DNA from: a virus
IMG/VR virus record: IMGVR_UViG_3300008113_005947
Location: 1-64,000 of that record
DNA length: 64,000 nt
Reading direction: 5' to 3' (one strand)
Shown here: positions 8,332-17,526 of the stretch, piece after piece
How the letters are laid out: every line of letters starts with the position of its first letter
How positions within the stretch are numbered: position 1 is the stretch's first letter
Notes under the pieces: generated by a model
The model's input: the letters and a program-made list of their open reading frames with translations, nothing else
The model's database searches: none
What the model was told of the DNA's origin: nothing
Made by a program: the position numbers and the translations under genes

Positions 8332-9387
8332 TTCAGGGCAGACAGTTAGTATATCTGTACCCCTAAGTTCATCTAATGCACGTGTATAATTAACAAAGGT
8401 ATCTACATGACATATCATATTAGTATCATGTTTATATTCAGTACCGTGCAATATCTCACTAGATAACAACGTAGGATTTAGATATTCTGGGGTAGTTACT
8501 ACATTATTAAAGTATATTTCATAATTGTCTAATTTTATTTTATCAAACCAATCATAGACATTTTTAGTGTGGCAGACATTATAAGTCATTACAGTGCCCG
8601 CAAATATCACACGGTCAAACTTTCTAAAGTGATATACGTTATCTATAAACTGTTCAAAACTATATTGTTTTCCACCACGGATATAATCATAGAGTTTCCC
8701 TACTGCTTCAATGCTTATATGCCATTTAGTTTTAAACTGTAACGCAAGTTCCTCAAACTCTTTATTGGGCACAGTACCATTCGTGCTGATATCTAATGTT
8801 ATCTGCTTGTTTAGATTTAAATCAATTAGTTTCTGTAACAGTTTAATATTGTCGGGCTCCATATATGGTTCGCCCCCTTTAATGTTAACATACTGTAGAT
8901 TCTTAAAATAGCTAGGATATTCAAATAGTTTATCTATTATGTTTGGCTTTACTATTCTATATCCAAAGTCGGGATGATTAATTGGGCGGTCAAAGCCTAG
9001 TTCAGATAACTTAATATCTTCCTTTACCCATGCTGTACTATTAACTCCCGAACACATCACACACTTTAAATTACATATATTACTGATATTAACTTCTAAG
9101 AATCGTATATCATTAGCATATGTTCTAGGGGTATCGTGTAGTACTTGGTCAAAGAAAATACGTCTGCTGTGTCCATTGATATTCTCTTTACTACTACATT
9201 GATTACAGTCGGGAGGTAGTACACCCTTTTTAATACTAAGTTGAGTTGATAATAACCCCGGATGTTGCATAATACTAGGTAAATGGTCTTCATTTAGATT
9301 TCCATTGCGCCCTGTATATACGCAATCAGGAGTTACATCCCCATTAAATCTAACTGCAATTGCTTTCCATGGAGCTAGACATTTCAT
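8311..9387 (-). CDS. Radical SAM protein with N-terminal twitch-like domain
   Basis: 358 residues. A Cys-containing head (KCLAPW, NGDVTPDC, CNQC, residues 3-64) precedes the barrel motif C105, C109, C112 (CNLKCVMC) and KGGEP (170-174). Spacing and the CNLKCxMCS block match the proteins at 5481 and 12171, so these are probably paralogues with related substrates. It is the last gene of the leftward operon that starts at 13190; its start overlaps the propeller gene upstream by 4 bp. Confidence 0.8.
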   Translation of the reverse strand: MKCLAPWKAIAVRFNGDVTPDCVYTGRNGNLNEDHLPSIMQHPGLLSTQLSIKKGVLPPDCNQCSSKENINGHSRRIFFDQVLHDTPRTYANDIRFLEVNISNICNLKCVMCSGVNSTAWVKEDIKLSELGFDRPINHPDFGYRIVKPNIIDKLFEYPSYFKNLQYVNIKGGEPYMEPDNIKLLQKLIDLNLNKQITLDISTNGTVPNKEFEELALQFKTKWHISIEAVGKLYDYIRGGKQYSFEQFIDNVYHFRKFDRVIFAGTVMTYNVCHTKNVYDWFDKIKLDNYEIYFNNVVTTPEYLNPTLLSSEILHGTEYKHDTNMICHVDTFVNYTRALDELRGTDILTVCPELSPYFS

Positions 9388-10529
9388 ATTTCAATTACTT
9401 TCACAGTCCATGATTCGTTAAACATATACATATAATGCTTTTCAGTATGTATATCGTATGCAATGACATGTATCATTTTATTATAGATAATCGGTCTACC
9501 AAACATTAAATTAGGATAATGTTTCTTATATACGATTTGTCCGTTAGTATTAACTGCAATGATAGGACAACTAGGAGTGCCACCGGGAAAGAATACAGAT
9601 AAGTTATAATAACTTATCCCGCTACGATATCTATATTTGCCGCCGTGGGTAATACCAATATCAAATGCCTTACTTTCTTTAGTAATAACATTGAATACGA
9701 CTCCCCAGTTACTATCCTCACAATGTTCATCTCCATAGGGCAACCCAATGATATGATTACAGTTATATACCATGCTGTTATATTTTTTAGCAAAGTCCGG
9801 GATATCAAGTTTGTATAACGATATCGTGTTAGTATCAGTATTAAACTCAACAACTTCATTTAAGCCCGGTTGTTCGCCATATGGTAAACTATAAAGAGAA
9901 TTGCCTTTGACAATTAAATCAGTATATTTACGGGTGATATCTCTATTAACCGGGATATTATATGACTTGAATTCATTACCATCAAAACTAACCAAGTCAG
10001 TATATCCTGGCTCATCCCCTCGAGGCATACTATAGAACTTGCCATTACAGTATACTGTGCCCATATGTGCTTTTGCGACTGTATGATTAAATGGTATTAA
10101 TTTTGGTACATCGTCTTTAATATACATTGCATATTGTGTGCCTTCATATCCTAGAGGGAAGCTAAATGCTTCGGTTCCATTACTAGCACCACTATAGAAC
10201 TGACCCTTGCCCTCTGCTTCAATAAAGTTTATAATAGGAACAAAGTCTTTAGTTAATTGCAATACTGTATTATAATTATTTTCATATATGCCGTAGGGAA
10301 TGAGCCAGCTAGAATTAGCTAGTGATACAACGCTATTTGTTTTGCTGACTGCGGGAGGCAATTCTGTATCAATATAACTAACAGAGCCGTCATACTTCAT
10401 AATCTTGTTATATTCAGGACAACGTTCAGTTGCAAAAGGCGGGCTAATCAAACACCCATGGTGATTATACAACAGTAAATGCTTGATATTACCTTCACGG
10501 TACCAATCTTGAAATGCTTTATATGTCAT
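9384..10529 (-). CDS. Propeller-like repeat protein with xPYG motif
   Basis: 381 residues, no enzyme motif. It is made of repeats of about 45-50 residues, each with a hydrophobic beta-strand followed by a PYG-like turn: IPYGI, FPLGYEG, MPRGDEPG, LPYGEQPG, LPYGDEHC, FPGGTP. Between them are strand-like stretches with Y/V/I alternation. The pattern suggests a beta-propeller distinct from the RCC1 type. There is no signal peptide or membrane segment. It shares the repeat with the adjacent gene at 10519-11751 and probably arose by duplication. Binding or scaffold role inferred only. Confidence 0.55.
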   Translation of the reverse strand: MTYKAFQDWYREGNIKHLLLYNHHGCLISPPFATERCPEYNKIMKYDGSVSYIDTELPPAVSKTNSVVSLANSSWLIPYGIYENNYNTVLQLTKDFVPIINFIEAEGKGQFYSGASNGTEAFSFPLGYEGTQYAMYIKDDVPKLIPFNHTVAKAHMGTVYCNGKFYSMPRGDEPGYTDLVSFDGNEFKSYNIPVNRDITRKYTDLIVKGNSLYSLPYGEQPGLNEVVEFNTDTNTISLYKLDIPDFAKKYNSMVYNCNHIIGLPYGDEHCEDSNWGVVFNVITKESKAFDIGITHGGKYRYRSGISYYNLSVFFPGGTPSCPIIAVNTNGQIVYKKHYPNLMFGRPIIYNKMIHVIAYDIHTEKHYMYMFNESWTVKVIEI

Positions 10530-11751
10530 TTAAATCAATCGTTTTGATAACTGTTTCTGTGCTTGTGTCAAATACTAATAATGTTTGAAAGCTACTACTT
10601 TCTCCATAGGGAAATGCAAATATCTTATTGTCTACAATTAAGCATTGATTATATTTTTCAATAGTGGTATTGTCCAAAAAGTATTCACTTATGTCAACAG
10701 TATAACACAATTCGGTATTTGTGTCAACTACTAATACTTCTGCTAAATCCCCGTACTTTTTCCATTCTGTTTCTGGCTCACATACGCACCCGCCCCGTGG
10801 GATATAATATATCTTGCCCATAGTATTTTCTACACCCGCAAAATACTTTTTGCTTTCTTTACCTATCCCCAAATCTATCGTGTGCCAATCGTTAGTCTCA
10901 CCGTTAATTACTAGCATTTCACTCCAATTTTCTTCATGACCGGCTGGGGGGAAATATATCTTTCCGTTACTAGCAACAACATGACTATAATATTTCCTGC
11001 TTGTAGTCTTTAATCCTGTATTAACATAAGACCAAGTACCATTGTCAAATATAGATAACAAATCAAAGTTTTTATTTTCACTATAGGGCGGGGCGAATAG
11101 TTTGTTTTTATACTTAGCCACGGTGGTATATTTCTTATTACTAAACCCTTCAAGGTCTATATCAGCCCATAGACTACTCATGTCAGTTAATGTATAATCA
11201 TAACTATCACAATTGAATTCTATTCTATATGGGAAGTAGGGTTTATTCCATCGTTCTCCGCGGGGTAATCCATATATGGTATTACCTATTAGTTGTGTTG
11301 TGTGCCATTTCTTAGTGTCGTTTATAGCTAGGTTCACACTAAGATTCTTGTATATAACATCGTGTGTAGATATATCAAATATCACTGCATAATTATATTC
11401 CGTGTCTACACCGTAAGGAAGACTGATAATCTTATTGTTATATAGATGACAGCTATAATATTTACCTTTACCATAGAAGTTTAACCTAACATATTCTACG
11501 GAATCATCATCAGTATTAACGATTAATATACTATCCTCATTAAATGGTAGAAAGTATATCTTATTGTCAACTACTGTACCTGTAGTCCATTTCTCGTAAC
11601 TGTTACTGACATTTAACTTAATGCGTGATACAGTATATGTATTAGGATCTAGTTTCAGCATATAATCTAATGATTCGTCCAATCCATAGGGCGGCATATA
11701 TATCATACCATTATTAGCTAATGTCCCGTAACTAAATGCTTGTGGTGTCAT
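10519..11751 (-). CDS. Propeller-like repeat protein, about eight blades
   Basis: 410 residues from ATG 11751; the frame continues to 11805, but that extension lies inside the preceding gene and GGAGAAAG precedes the ATG at 11751. About eight repeats can be counted by their K-I-Y/F-x-x-P-x-G turns: IYMPPYG, IYFLPF, IISLPYG, IYGLPRG, LFAPPYS, IYFPPAG, IYYIPRG and IFAFPYG. Each is preceded by a K-K/W-Y/F segment, which fits an eight-bladed beta-propeller. No catalytic motif. It overlaps both neighbours (20 bp upstream, 11 bp downstream) and is likely translated with the kinase-like protein. Confidence 0.55.
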   Translation of the reverse strand: MTPQAFSYGTLANNGMIYMPPYGLDESLDYMLKLDPNTYTVSRIKLNVSNSYEKWTTGTVVDNKIYFLPFNEDSILIVNTDDDSVEYVRLNFYGKGKYYSCHLYNNKIISLPYGVDTEYNYAVIFDISTHDVIYKNLSVNLAINDTKKWHTTQLIGNTIYGLPRGERWNKPYFPYRIEFNCDSYDYTLTDMSSLWADIDLEGFSNKKYTTVAKYKNKLFAPPYSENKNFDLLSIFDNGTWSYVNTGLKTTSRKYYSHVVASNGKIYFPPAGHEENWSEMLVINGETNDWHTIDLGIGKESKKYFAGVENTMGKIYYIPRGGCVCEPETEWKKYGDLAEVLVVDTNTELCYTVDISEYFLDNTTIEKYNQCLIVDNKIFAFPYGESSSFQTLLVFDTSTETVIKTIDLNDI

Positions 11752-12184
11752 ACTTTTTGAATCTTTCTCCAAATTGGCTATATAAATCACTATAGAGTTT
11801 ATCATATGCTTCTACCTTAGGATATATCCCTACGTTGTCCCAGTCTATCATAGTTATATTATTATCATTAATTACGATATTACTAAGCACCCAGTCCCCA
11901 TGCACAAAGGGCAATGTATCTTCTATTTGTCCAATACAGAATTTATATATGTTATCTATGAATTTATCTGTATGTTCAAAGGTATTTGCAGTCTTACCCT
12001 CAACAACTTTATATTCAATATAATTGTAGCCCGACGATATAACATAGTTCGGAACAACAATGTCTAATATTCGTGCATGTTCTTTGACCCACTCAGTAGA
12101 TTTGTTGTCCCAGACTTTAATATAGCTATGTCCAGTATAATATACTTTACGCTGTTTAATTGTATTCTCTTTAACTAAAATCAT
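11732..12184 (-). CDS. Minimal APH/choline-kinase-like protein
   Basis: 150 residues. FVHGDWVLSNIV (H95, D97, N102) and TMIDWDN (D114, D116) are the catalytic-loop and metal-binding motifs of the aminoglycoside phosphotransferase/choline-kinase fold. The length is about half that of normal members; the N-lobe is reduced to roughly 60 residues with a possible ATP Lys in YIKVW. It may phosphorylate a small molecule or sugar, or be a degenerate binding protein. Preceded by AGGA at a suitable distance. It lies between a radical SAM gene and two propeller genes. Confidence 0.6.
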   Translation of the reverse strand: MILVKENTIKQRKVYYTGHSYIKVWDNKSTEWVKEHARILDIVVPNYVISSGYNYIEYKVVEGKTANTFEHTDKFIDNIYKFCIGQIEDTLPFVHGDWVLSNIVINDNNITMIDWDNVGIYPKVEAYDKLYSDLYSQFGERFKKYDTTSI

Positions 12185-13190
12185 AATATTGTCCTAACTC
12201 CGGAAGATAATCTAATATATTGATAGCACGATTTTTGTCTAGGGTTTTCACACTATTAATAAACATTGTGGTTTCATTAACATACTCTCCCATACTGTAG
12301 TTTTTAATATCTTGTCTATGCTTTTCGTTACTGTTATTCAAGGATAGATATGAAGGGTGAGACAAGATGTTTTCATAAATCTTAATGTTATATCTAGCAA
12401 AATAGTCGTTGTACTCATCCATACGTAATACGTTTAATATCTGTACAGTTGGGCTGACGCTAACGTCAAACCCACAATCAATAGCTATCTCTAGGTTATT
12501 GATTATCTCTGAAAACTTGCTACCATAACGTATATAATCATTGACGGATCCAACCCCGTCTATGCTATAGCACATGTTTACATAATTAAACTCTTTTAAT
12601 ATGTCTAAAAGTTTCTTATTATATAATGTGCCGTTTGTATTAAATCTTAATTTAATATTTCTGTCTAATTTATTGATAAACTTATCTAGGTTCTTGACCA
12701 TAAAAGGTTCGCCACCGGTTAGATATATCTCACGCAATGTAGATATACTTGTGATTTGTTTCACAGCCTCTTCGCTATACCAATTATAATCAGTTGAGTC
12801 TATTTCTATCCAGGGGCTAGTCTTTCCCAAACTCTTATGTTCCTGCATTATGCTACTACTGCTACTAGGATTGCACATATTACACCGTAGATTACATTGG
12901 TTGCTGAATCGTATATCTAAATGACTTATGCCCGGTCCATAATGTTCAGGTCTTTGTCGCATACTAACTTTACCTAAACTCTCATCTATTCTGCAACTAC
13001 TACATGCATCGGGAAATATACCCCTACTTAATAACTGTTTAGCATTTAATAGTTTAGTACTTTTAGTCCACTGTTCTATAGTATGAGTTTTAATATTAAT
13101 ATCAGTAGACGGCTCCATGCTTTTACAACAGAATCTATATTCCCCATTGGTTCTAATGCAAACATGATGGTCCAGGTATTTACAATTCAT
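12171..13190 (-). CDS. Radical SAM protein with N-terminal twitch-like domain
   Basis: 339 residues. The N-terminal Cys-rich head (CKYLDHHVC, NGEYRFCC, CSSC, residues 3-66) is followed by C99, C103, C106 (CNLRCNMC) and TGGEP (158-162). The architecture is the same as at 5481 and 8311. It is the first gene of the leftward operon. There is no Shine-Dalgarno; a TATAAATA box on this strand ends four bases before the ATG. The 3' end overlaps the kinase-like gene by 14 bp. Confidence 0.8.
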   Translation of the reverse strand: MNCKYLDHHVCIRTNGEYRFCCKSMEPSTDINIKTHTIEQWTKSTKLLNAKQLLSRGIFPDACSSCRIDESLGKVSMRQRPEHYGPGISHLDIRFSNQCNLRCNMCNPSSSSSIMQEHKSLGKTSPWIEIDSTDYNWYSEEAVKQITSISTLREIYLTGGEPFMVKNLDKFINKLDRNIKLRFNTNGTLYNKKLLDILKEFNYVNMCYSIDGVGSVNDYIRYGSKFSEIINNLEIAIDCGFDVSVSPTVQILNVLRMDEYNDYFARYNIKIYENILSHPSYLSLNNSNEKHRQDIKNYSMGEYVNETTMFINSVKTLDKNRAINILDYLPELGQYYDFS

Positions 13191-13194
13191 CAGA

Positions 13195-13202
13195 TATTTA
13201 TA
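13195..13202 (-). promoter_or_regulatory. T4-late-type promoter box, leftward
   Basis: Perfect TATAAATA on the minus strand, 4 nt from the ATG at 13190 (spacer TCTG). With the T4 geometry +1 would fall on or next to the start codon. It lies in a 41-bp divergent gap shared with the rightward gene at 13232. Confidence 0.6.
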
Positions 13203-13218
13203 GACTAGACTTTAATCC

Positions 13219-13226
13219 ATTAAATA
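13219..13226 (+). promoter_or_regulatory. T4-late-type promoter box, rightward
   Basis: ATTAAATA, one mismatch from NATAAATA, ends five bases before the ATG at 13232, the same spacing as the box before the gene at 738. No Shine-Dalgarno is present. Together with the box at 13195-13202 it forms a compact divergent promoter pair. Confidence 0.4.
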
Positions 13227-13231
13227 TCATT

Positions 13232-13951
13232 ATGCACTTCCCTCAAGAATTAACAGACTATTTCTCAACACACAGAGAAAATCAATTTAAAGCCAAATAC
13301 CCAGACTTCTTTGACCCTAAATGGGTAGTAACAGAAAGTCAATGGCCATGGTTTAGGCTAAGCATATTTGATAATATGCCCTGGAAACAAATGCACGATG
13401 AAGCAGAGAAATTAATAGATAAATTTTATGTACACCGTGACGATTATGGTATGGGCTGGCGCAGTCTTACAATACATGGATTAAATGAGGATACACAAAG
13501 TTTAGACAGTTATGGATCTAATCGTATTGAAACATTAAAGAAATTAGATTATACATGGGTAGCAGATGAATGTCCTACAGTTAAGAAGTTTTTAACAGAG
13601 GTATGGCCTGCTGAGTATCTTAATCGTGTACGTTTTATGTTATTGGAGCCCGGTGGTTATATATTACCGCATCAGGATAGGCCAGACGACCAGAAAAGAT
13701 TAAGCGTCTGTAATATCAGTTTAAATCACCCGGAAGGATGTGAAATGATTATGAAGAATCAGGGCATAGTTCCTTTTAGTGATAGTGGTAGTGCAATGTT
13801 ATTAGATATATCTAACGAACATGCATATATTAATAACAGCGACAAGCCAAGACTTCATATGATTATTCATTATGAAATTGGAAATAGATTACGTGATTTC
13901 TTTTATGTATTGCGTCATAGTTACTATACAAATAGGATGAACAATGCGTGA
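13232..13951 (+). CDS. Asp/Asn beta-hydroxylase-like oxygenase
   Basis: 239 residues. LEPGGYILPHQDRP supplies HxD (H147, D149); NEHAYIN gives the distal iron-ligand His (H197), and R207 (KPRLHMI) is placed to bind 2-oxoglutarate. The EPGGxxxPHxD block is typical of the aspartyl/asparaginyl beta-hydroxylase family, where known members hydroxylate Asp or Asn side chains in proteins or free amino acids. It heads the rightward operon, has no Shine-Dalgarno and is probably leaderless. The 3' end overlaps the next gene by 8 bp. Confidence 0.75.
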   Translation: MHFPQELTDYFSTHRENQFKAKYPDFFDPKWVVTESQWPWFRLSIFDNMPWKQMHDEAEKLIDKFYVHRDDYGMGWRSLTIHGLNEDTQSLDSYGSNRIETLKKLDYTWVADECPTVKKFLTEVWPAEYLNRVRFMLLEPGGYILPHQDRPDDQKRLSVCNISLNHPEGCEMIMKNQGIVPFSDSGSAMLLDISNEHAYINNSDKPRLHMIIHYEIGNRLRDFFYVLRHSYYTNRMNNA

Positions 13952-15431
13952 TTGGAACAGTATAACTTACGACCGTTATCTAAGCGATAACAAACTAGAC
14001 ACTAAAGTGGGTCATGGCATATTAGATATAAGCCGTGATATTGATAGTGATTTTGTTAGAAAACGCACGTTTGACATGACCTTTTGGATGGTCAATCAAT
14101 GTCTTAAAATGGGGCATGGAAGCTATCGTGGATTTAATGAAAGCGTAAAAGAATTACTAAATGAGAGTTTAAATAGTGGCGATGAGATATGCATTATTCA
14201 ATGTCAGGGAATGATGAGTTTAAGACTAGCGCATATAGTTACTGAAAGCACAATATATTTTAGAAATAATCCAAATCATTTTGTAATTGGACATATAATG
14301 AATCGCAAGGGTAGATATCCTGGGATACATCGTCAGTTATTAATTGTTAATTTACGTGTCTGGGAACAATTAGGAAAGCCTGAATATTTAGAGAACGGAC
14401 ATTATTGGGACCGCAAGTTTAGTGGAGAAGATTTTATTGTAAGTGATAATAAGATATCCAGCGACTATGCGCCTGAGTATATTATACGCAATAGTGTACA
14501 TAATAAGACTGAATATAGTAGCACAGAAGATGGAAGTAATTGGGTTGATATTGCACTATCTAATGATATTCCAATACATAATCTAAGTTTAGATATGCGT
14601 GAGTGCAAATGCTTTTTATATCCCTACGAGGAAACAGATAAGATAGAGCGTGTTTGGAATAATCTACAGAATGAACAATTGGTAGATAGCTTAAGTAACT
14701 ACTCAACTAGAGCATGGATGCGTAAGCAAGCATATCAGGAGTTTATTGAAAAGGATCGTGTTTATGCATTTAATACAGAGAGATTAAGTGCTGAGGGTGT
14801 ACGTAGCCCGGGACCAATTGACAGTTTATTCTGTGCAGCCGCAGGGTTTAAACCATTAGCATTATTACGTAATAATCAGTTCCACGAGAATACAGTTGTG
14901 CATTATTTTGATTGGTGCAACAGCAGTTTGAATTTTAAAAAGCATTTACTAGAAACATGGGACGGACTTGAGTTTGATAAATGGTTAATTGAGCATGATT
15001 TAAAGTATAATTTCAGTAGCACATATCGTGGAAATTATAAAGAGTTTTGGGACCTAGAAATATCTAAAGAGTTTCATAGTGTTGAACAGTTTAAAGAACT
15101 ATGGGATAGATATAGAAAACTAGAACATCATTATCATGTTATTGACATTGTTAATGAGCCTGAAAAACTGTTTGACATAGTTAATAAACATGCAGGCAAT
15201 CGTGTATTATGGACTACAAATATCTGGGCTAGTCTAGCATTACACTGGAACGTTGAGCCAGAGTTATTAGAAGAAAAATATCTAAACTTTGAGAAATATA
15301 TACCAGATGATTTAATATTATATGGACAAGATTATATGGCACGTGACTTGCGTAGTCGTGTATTTGACGGATTTAAATTGACACATCCTCGTTACAGTAC
15401 AGAAAATAAATACATTAACATGGGAATTTAA
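13944..15431 (+). CDS. Unrecognised 495-residue protein
   Basis: Preceded by AGGA and overlapping the upstream oxygenase by 8 bp. No family recognised. The N-terminal half has alternating hydrophobic strands (EICIIQCQG, HFVIGHIMNRKG, RQLLIVNLRVW) that look like a Rossmann or GT-like fold. The C-terminal half is rich in Trp, Tyr and acidic residues and contains RVLWTTNIWASLAL. There are no transmembrane segments, signal peptide or Cys cluster. Its placement in an oxygenase operon suggests it supplies, carries or acts on their substrate, but this is inference. Confidence 0.6.
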   Translation: MRDWNSITYDRYLSDNKLDTKVGHGILDISRDIDSDFVRKRTFDMTFWMVNQCLKMGHGSYRGFNESVKELLNESLNSGDEICIIQCQGMMSLRLAHIVTESTIYFRNNPNHFVIGHIMNRKGRYPGIHRQLLIVNLRVWEQLGKPEYLENGHYWDRKFSGEDFIVSDNKISSDYAPEYIIRNSVHNKTEYSSTEDGSNWVDIALSNDIPIHNLSLDMRECKCFLYPYEETDKIERVWNNLQNEQLVDSLSNYSTRAWMRKQAYQEFIEKDRVYAFNTERLSAEGVRSPGPIDSLFCAAAGFKPLALLRNNQFHENTVVHYFDWCNSSLNFKKHLLETWDGLEFDKWLIEHDLKYNFSSTYRGNYKEFWDLEISKEFHSVEQFKELWDRYRKLEHHYHVIDIVNEPEKLFDIVNKHAGNRVLWTTNIWASLALHWNVEPELLEEKYLNFEKYIPDDLILYGQDYMARDLRSRVFDGFKLTHPRYSTENKYINMGI

Positions 15432-16151
15432 ATGAATAGAATAATCAAAAACTACGATGTAATTAGTAACGAGTTCTTATATGAGACTGATGACTGGGAT
15501 TTAGTTGAATTAAACTATACACTAGACATTGATAAACTCACAGACTGGTATAAACAACTAAGCACAGACTTTGAGTATATGCGTTTTATGTTTGATAAGT
15601 TCCCAGAAAAACTAGAATTATCTATCAGTAAACGAATGGTTGAAGAAGGCTATTGCGGATATTATTGTGGACCTATTGATGGTATTACATTAGCATGGCC
15701 AGAAGAAAGATATGAACCTCTTCCCCCGCCCGCTCAAGCAAACAGTGATATCTTCCCCGAAGTCAAGTATGATACATTTATTGACGATGCTAAAATAATG
15801 ACTAAATTTCGTGCAGGATATCTACAAGAAATGGTAGATATATTGGGTGAGGATAGCTTCCGTCAAGCTATTATTACTACGCATTATCCTGGCATGTATA
15901 TTCGTCAGCATATTGACAGCAAGGTATTGAAACTACATATCCCGGTAGAAACAAATAGTAATGCATTGTTTCATTTTGGGGAGAACAAAGAACGTAGTTA
16001 TCATATGCAGTTGGGTAAGATTTATCTATTGAATACAAATGATTGGCACGGAACTACAAACGAGAGTGACACAAAGCGTAGTCATATAATCACTAGAATT
16101 ATACCTGAACATGTACAATATGTGCTTGGATTAAAGAATGAGAATTATTGA
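15432..16151 (+). CDS. Asp/Asn beta-hydroxylase-like oxygenase, paralogue 1
   Basis: 239 residues. HID (H160, D162) and the distal His H206 (NDWHGTTN) with R216 form the expected iron and 2-oxoglutarate sites; LHIPVETN and FGENKERSY follow the family pattern. The N-terminal DWDLVELN...LTDWY and the LAWP...PLPPP block recur in the next gene, showing tandem duplication. It starts directly after the previous stop (TAAATG) and overlaps the next gene by 14 bp. Confidence 0.75.
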   Translation: MNRIIKNYDVISNEFLYETDDWDLVELNYTLDIDKLTDWYKQLSTDFEYMRFMFDKFPEKLELSISKRMVEEGYCGYYCGPIDGITLAWPEERYEPLPPPAQANSDIFPEVKYDTFIDDAKIMTKFRAGYLQEMVDILGEDSFRQAIITTHYPGMYIRQHIDSKVLKLHIPVETNSNALFHFGENKERSYHMQLGKIYLLNTNDWHGTTNESDTKRSHIITRIIPEHVQYVLGLKNENY

Positions 16152-16878
16152 GAATTACGATAACATACCATTAGAAAAGATAATGGGTGACGAATGGGAC
16201 CTGATAGTATTAAACAAGAAGGTTGATAAAGAAAAACTCTTAGACTGGTACAATACAATAGAATCTACATTAATAGAGAATAAATGCAATTTGCATGTTA
16301 ATAGAGAACTATTAAAGGGCTATGACAAGTATTATACAGGGAAAGAACGTGACTATGAGTATGATACAAATGCAGGGCCATTAAGATATCTAAACAGTTA
16401 TCAGATAACATGGCCTGTACAGAGAACAGGACCGTTGCCCCCGCCCTGGGCATGTAACATTGAATTGTTTCCTGAATTAAAACAATATGTAGATGATAAC
16501 AACGAGATAAACAAAGACATTGATTACGTTAATTGGGTCTATTTAAATCAGTATATATTTGGGGAGTTTAAGAACATATTGGAAGACTTTGGATATAAGT
16601 ATTTCCGTAATGTTAGAATCGCACAGCATTTAAATGGTTGCGAATTACCCGTACATACTGATGGATATGTTGTACGTATGCATATACCTATTACTACTGA
16701 CGATAGTTATTTTTATTGGGGAGAGAATAAAGAAAGACAATATAAATTATTGCCCGGGAATATCTATATAATCAATACTAAATTACCGCATTCTACTAGC
16801 AATCATGGCCCAGTACGTGCTAACATTATATTTGATTTAGACCCAGATGATATAATGGAATTTATATGCATAAAATGA
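16138..16878 (+). CDS. Asp/Asn beta-hydroxylase-like oxygenase, paralogue 2
   Basis: 246 residues. HTD (H173, D175), RMHIPI, WGENKERQY, distal H218 (LPHSTSN) and R227 complete the catalytic set. EWDLIVLN...LLDWY and TWPVQRTGPLPPP align with the preceding paralogue, so these two genes are a recent tandem pair compared with the others. No signal peptide. Likely cytosolic and co-translated with its neighbours. Confidence 0.75.
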   Translation: MRIIENYDNIPLEKIMGDEWDLIVLNKKVDKEKLLDWYNTIESTLIENKCNLHVNRELLKGYDKYYTGKERDYEYDTNAGPLRYLNSYQITWPVQRTGPLPPPWACNIELFPELKQYVDDNNEINKDIDYVNWVYLNQYIFGEFKNILEDFGYKYFRNVRIAQHLNGCELPVHTDGYVVRMHIPITTDDSYFYWGENKERQYKLLPGNIYIINTKLPHSTSNHGPVRANIIFDLDPDDIMEFICIK

Positions 16879-17525
16879 AACGATATATTGAACAGCATGA
16901 ACCTATAGATTTGGGCTTTGTTGTTAAGAAGTTATTCACAGTAGATGTTGATAGAATACGTAGTTGGTATAGCGATTTAGAACGTGACTACGGTGATTGG
17001 AAGTTTATTATTGGAGAGAATCATCATGTGTGGGCTGAGCCAATTGTAGACTTAACGGGGACTACAGGGCATATATTACCCGACGATGCATATTATTATA
17101 CATTATGTTGGAATAGTGACGAGCCTGGCCCAAAGCCGTTTGAGCAAGGACAAGCTAAACCAGAGTATAAAGATGATGACAATGATGAATTAAATCCTAG
17201 AATGTGCTTTAATGGTTATGCATTAGAGTTGGTTCGTAATATGAACATGCGTAGTAAAAAATGGTTAGTAACTATACATACTCCGGGCACTAAATTAATC
17301 ACTCACCAGGATGCTACAGATAAGATACGTGTGCATATTCCTATATATACTAACACAGACAGTAATTGGATTATTGATGGTGTTGAATATCACATGGAGC
17401 CTGGATATGCATATCTAGTTAATACTACATTACCCCATAGCGTAGAGAACAAGGGCACAAGTAATCGTATACATTTATACGGGAAAGTATGGACAGAGGA
17501 TTATATTGATAGTAAAAGTTTATAA
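16866..17525 (+). CDS. Asp/Asn beta-hydroxylase-like oxygenase, paralogue 3
   Basis: 219 residues; an ATG three codons in (16875) would give an ATGA overlap with the previous stop and is an equally good start. HQD (H147, D149), RVHIPIYTN, distal H191 (LPHSVENKG) and R201 are all present. The C-terminal YLVNTTLPHS block is nearly identical to that in the tandem-domain gene at 17945, linking the two more closely than to paralogues 1 and 2. Confidence 0.75.
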   Translation: MHKMKRYIEQHEPIDLGFVVKKLFTVDVDRIRSWYSDLERDYGDWKFIIGENHHVWAEPIVDLTGTTGHILPDDAYYYTLCWNSDEPGPKPFEQGQAKPEYKDDDNDELNPRMCFNGYALELVRNMNMRSKKWLVTIHTPGTKLITHQDATDKIRVHIPIYTNTDSNWIIDGVEYHMEPGYAYLVNTTLPHSVENKGTSNRIHLYGKVWTEDYIDSKSL

Positions 17526-17526
17526 C

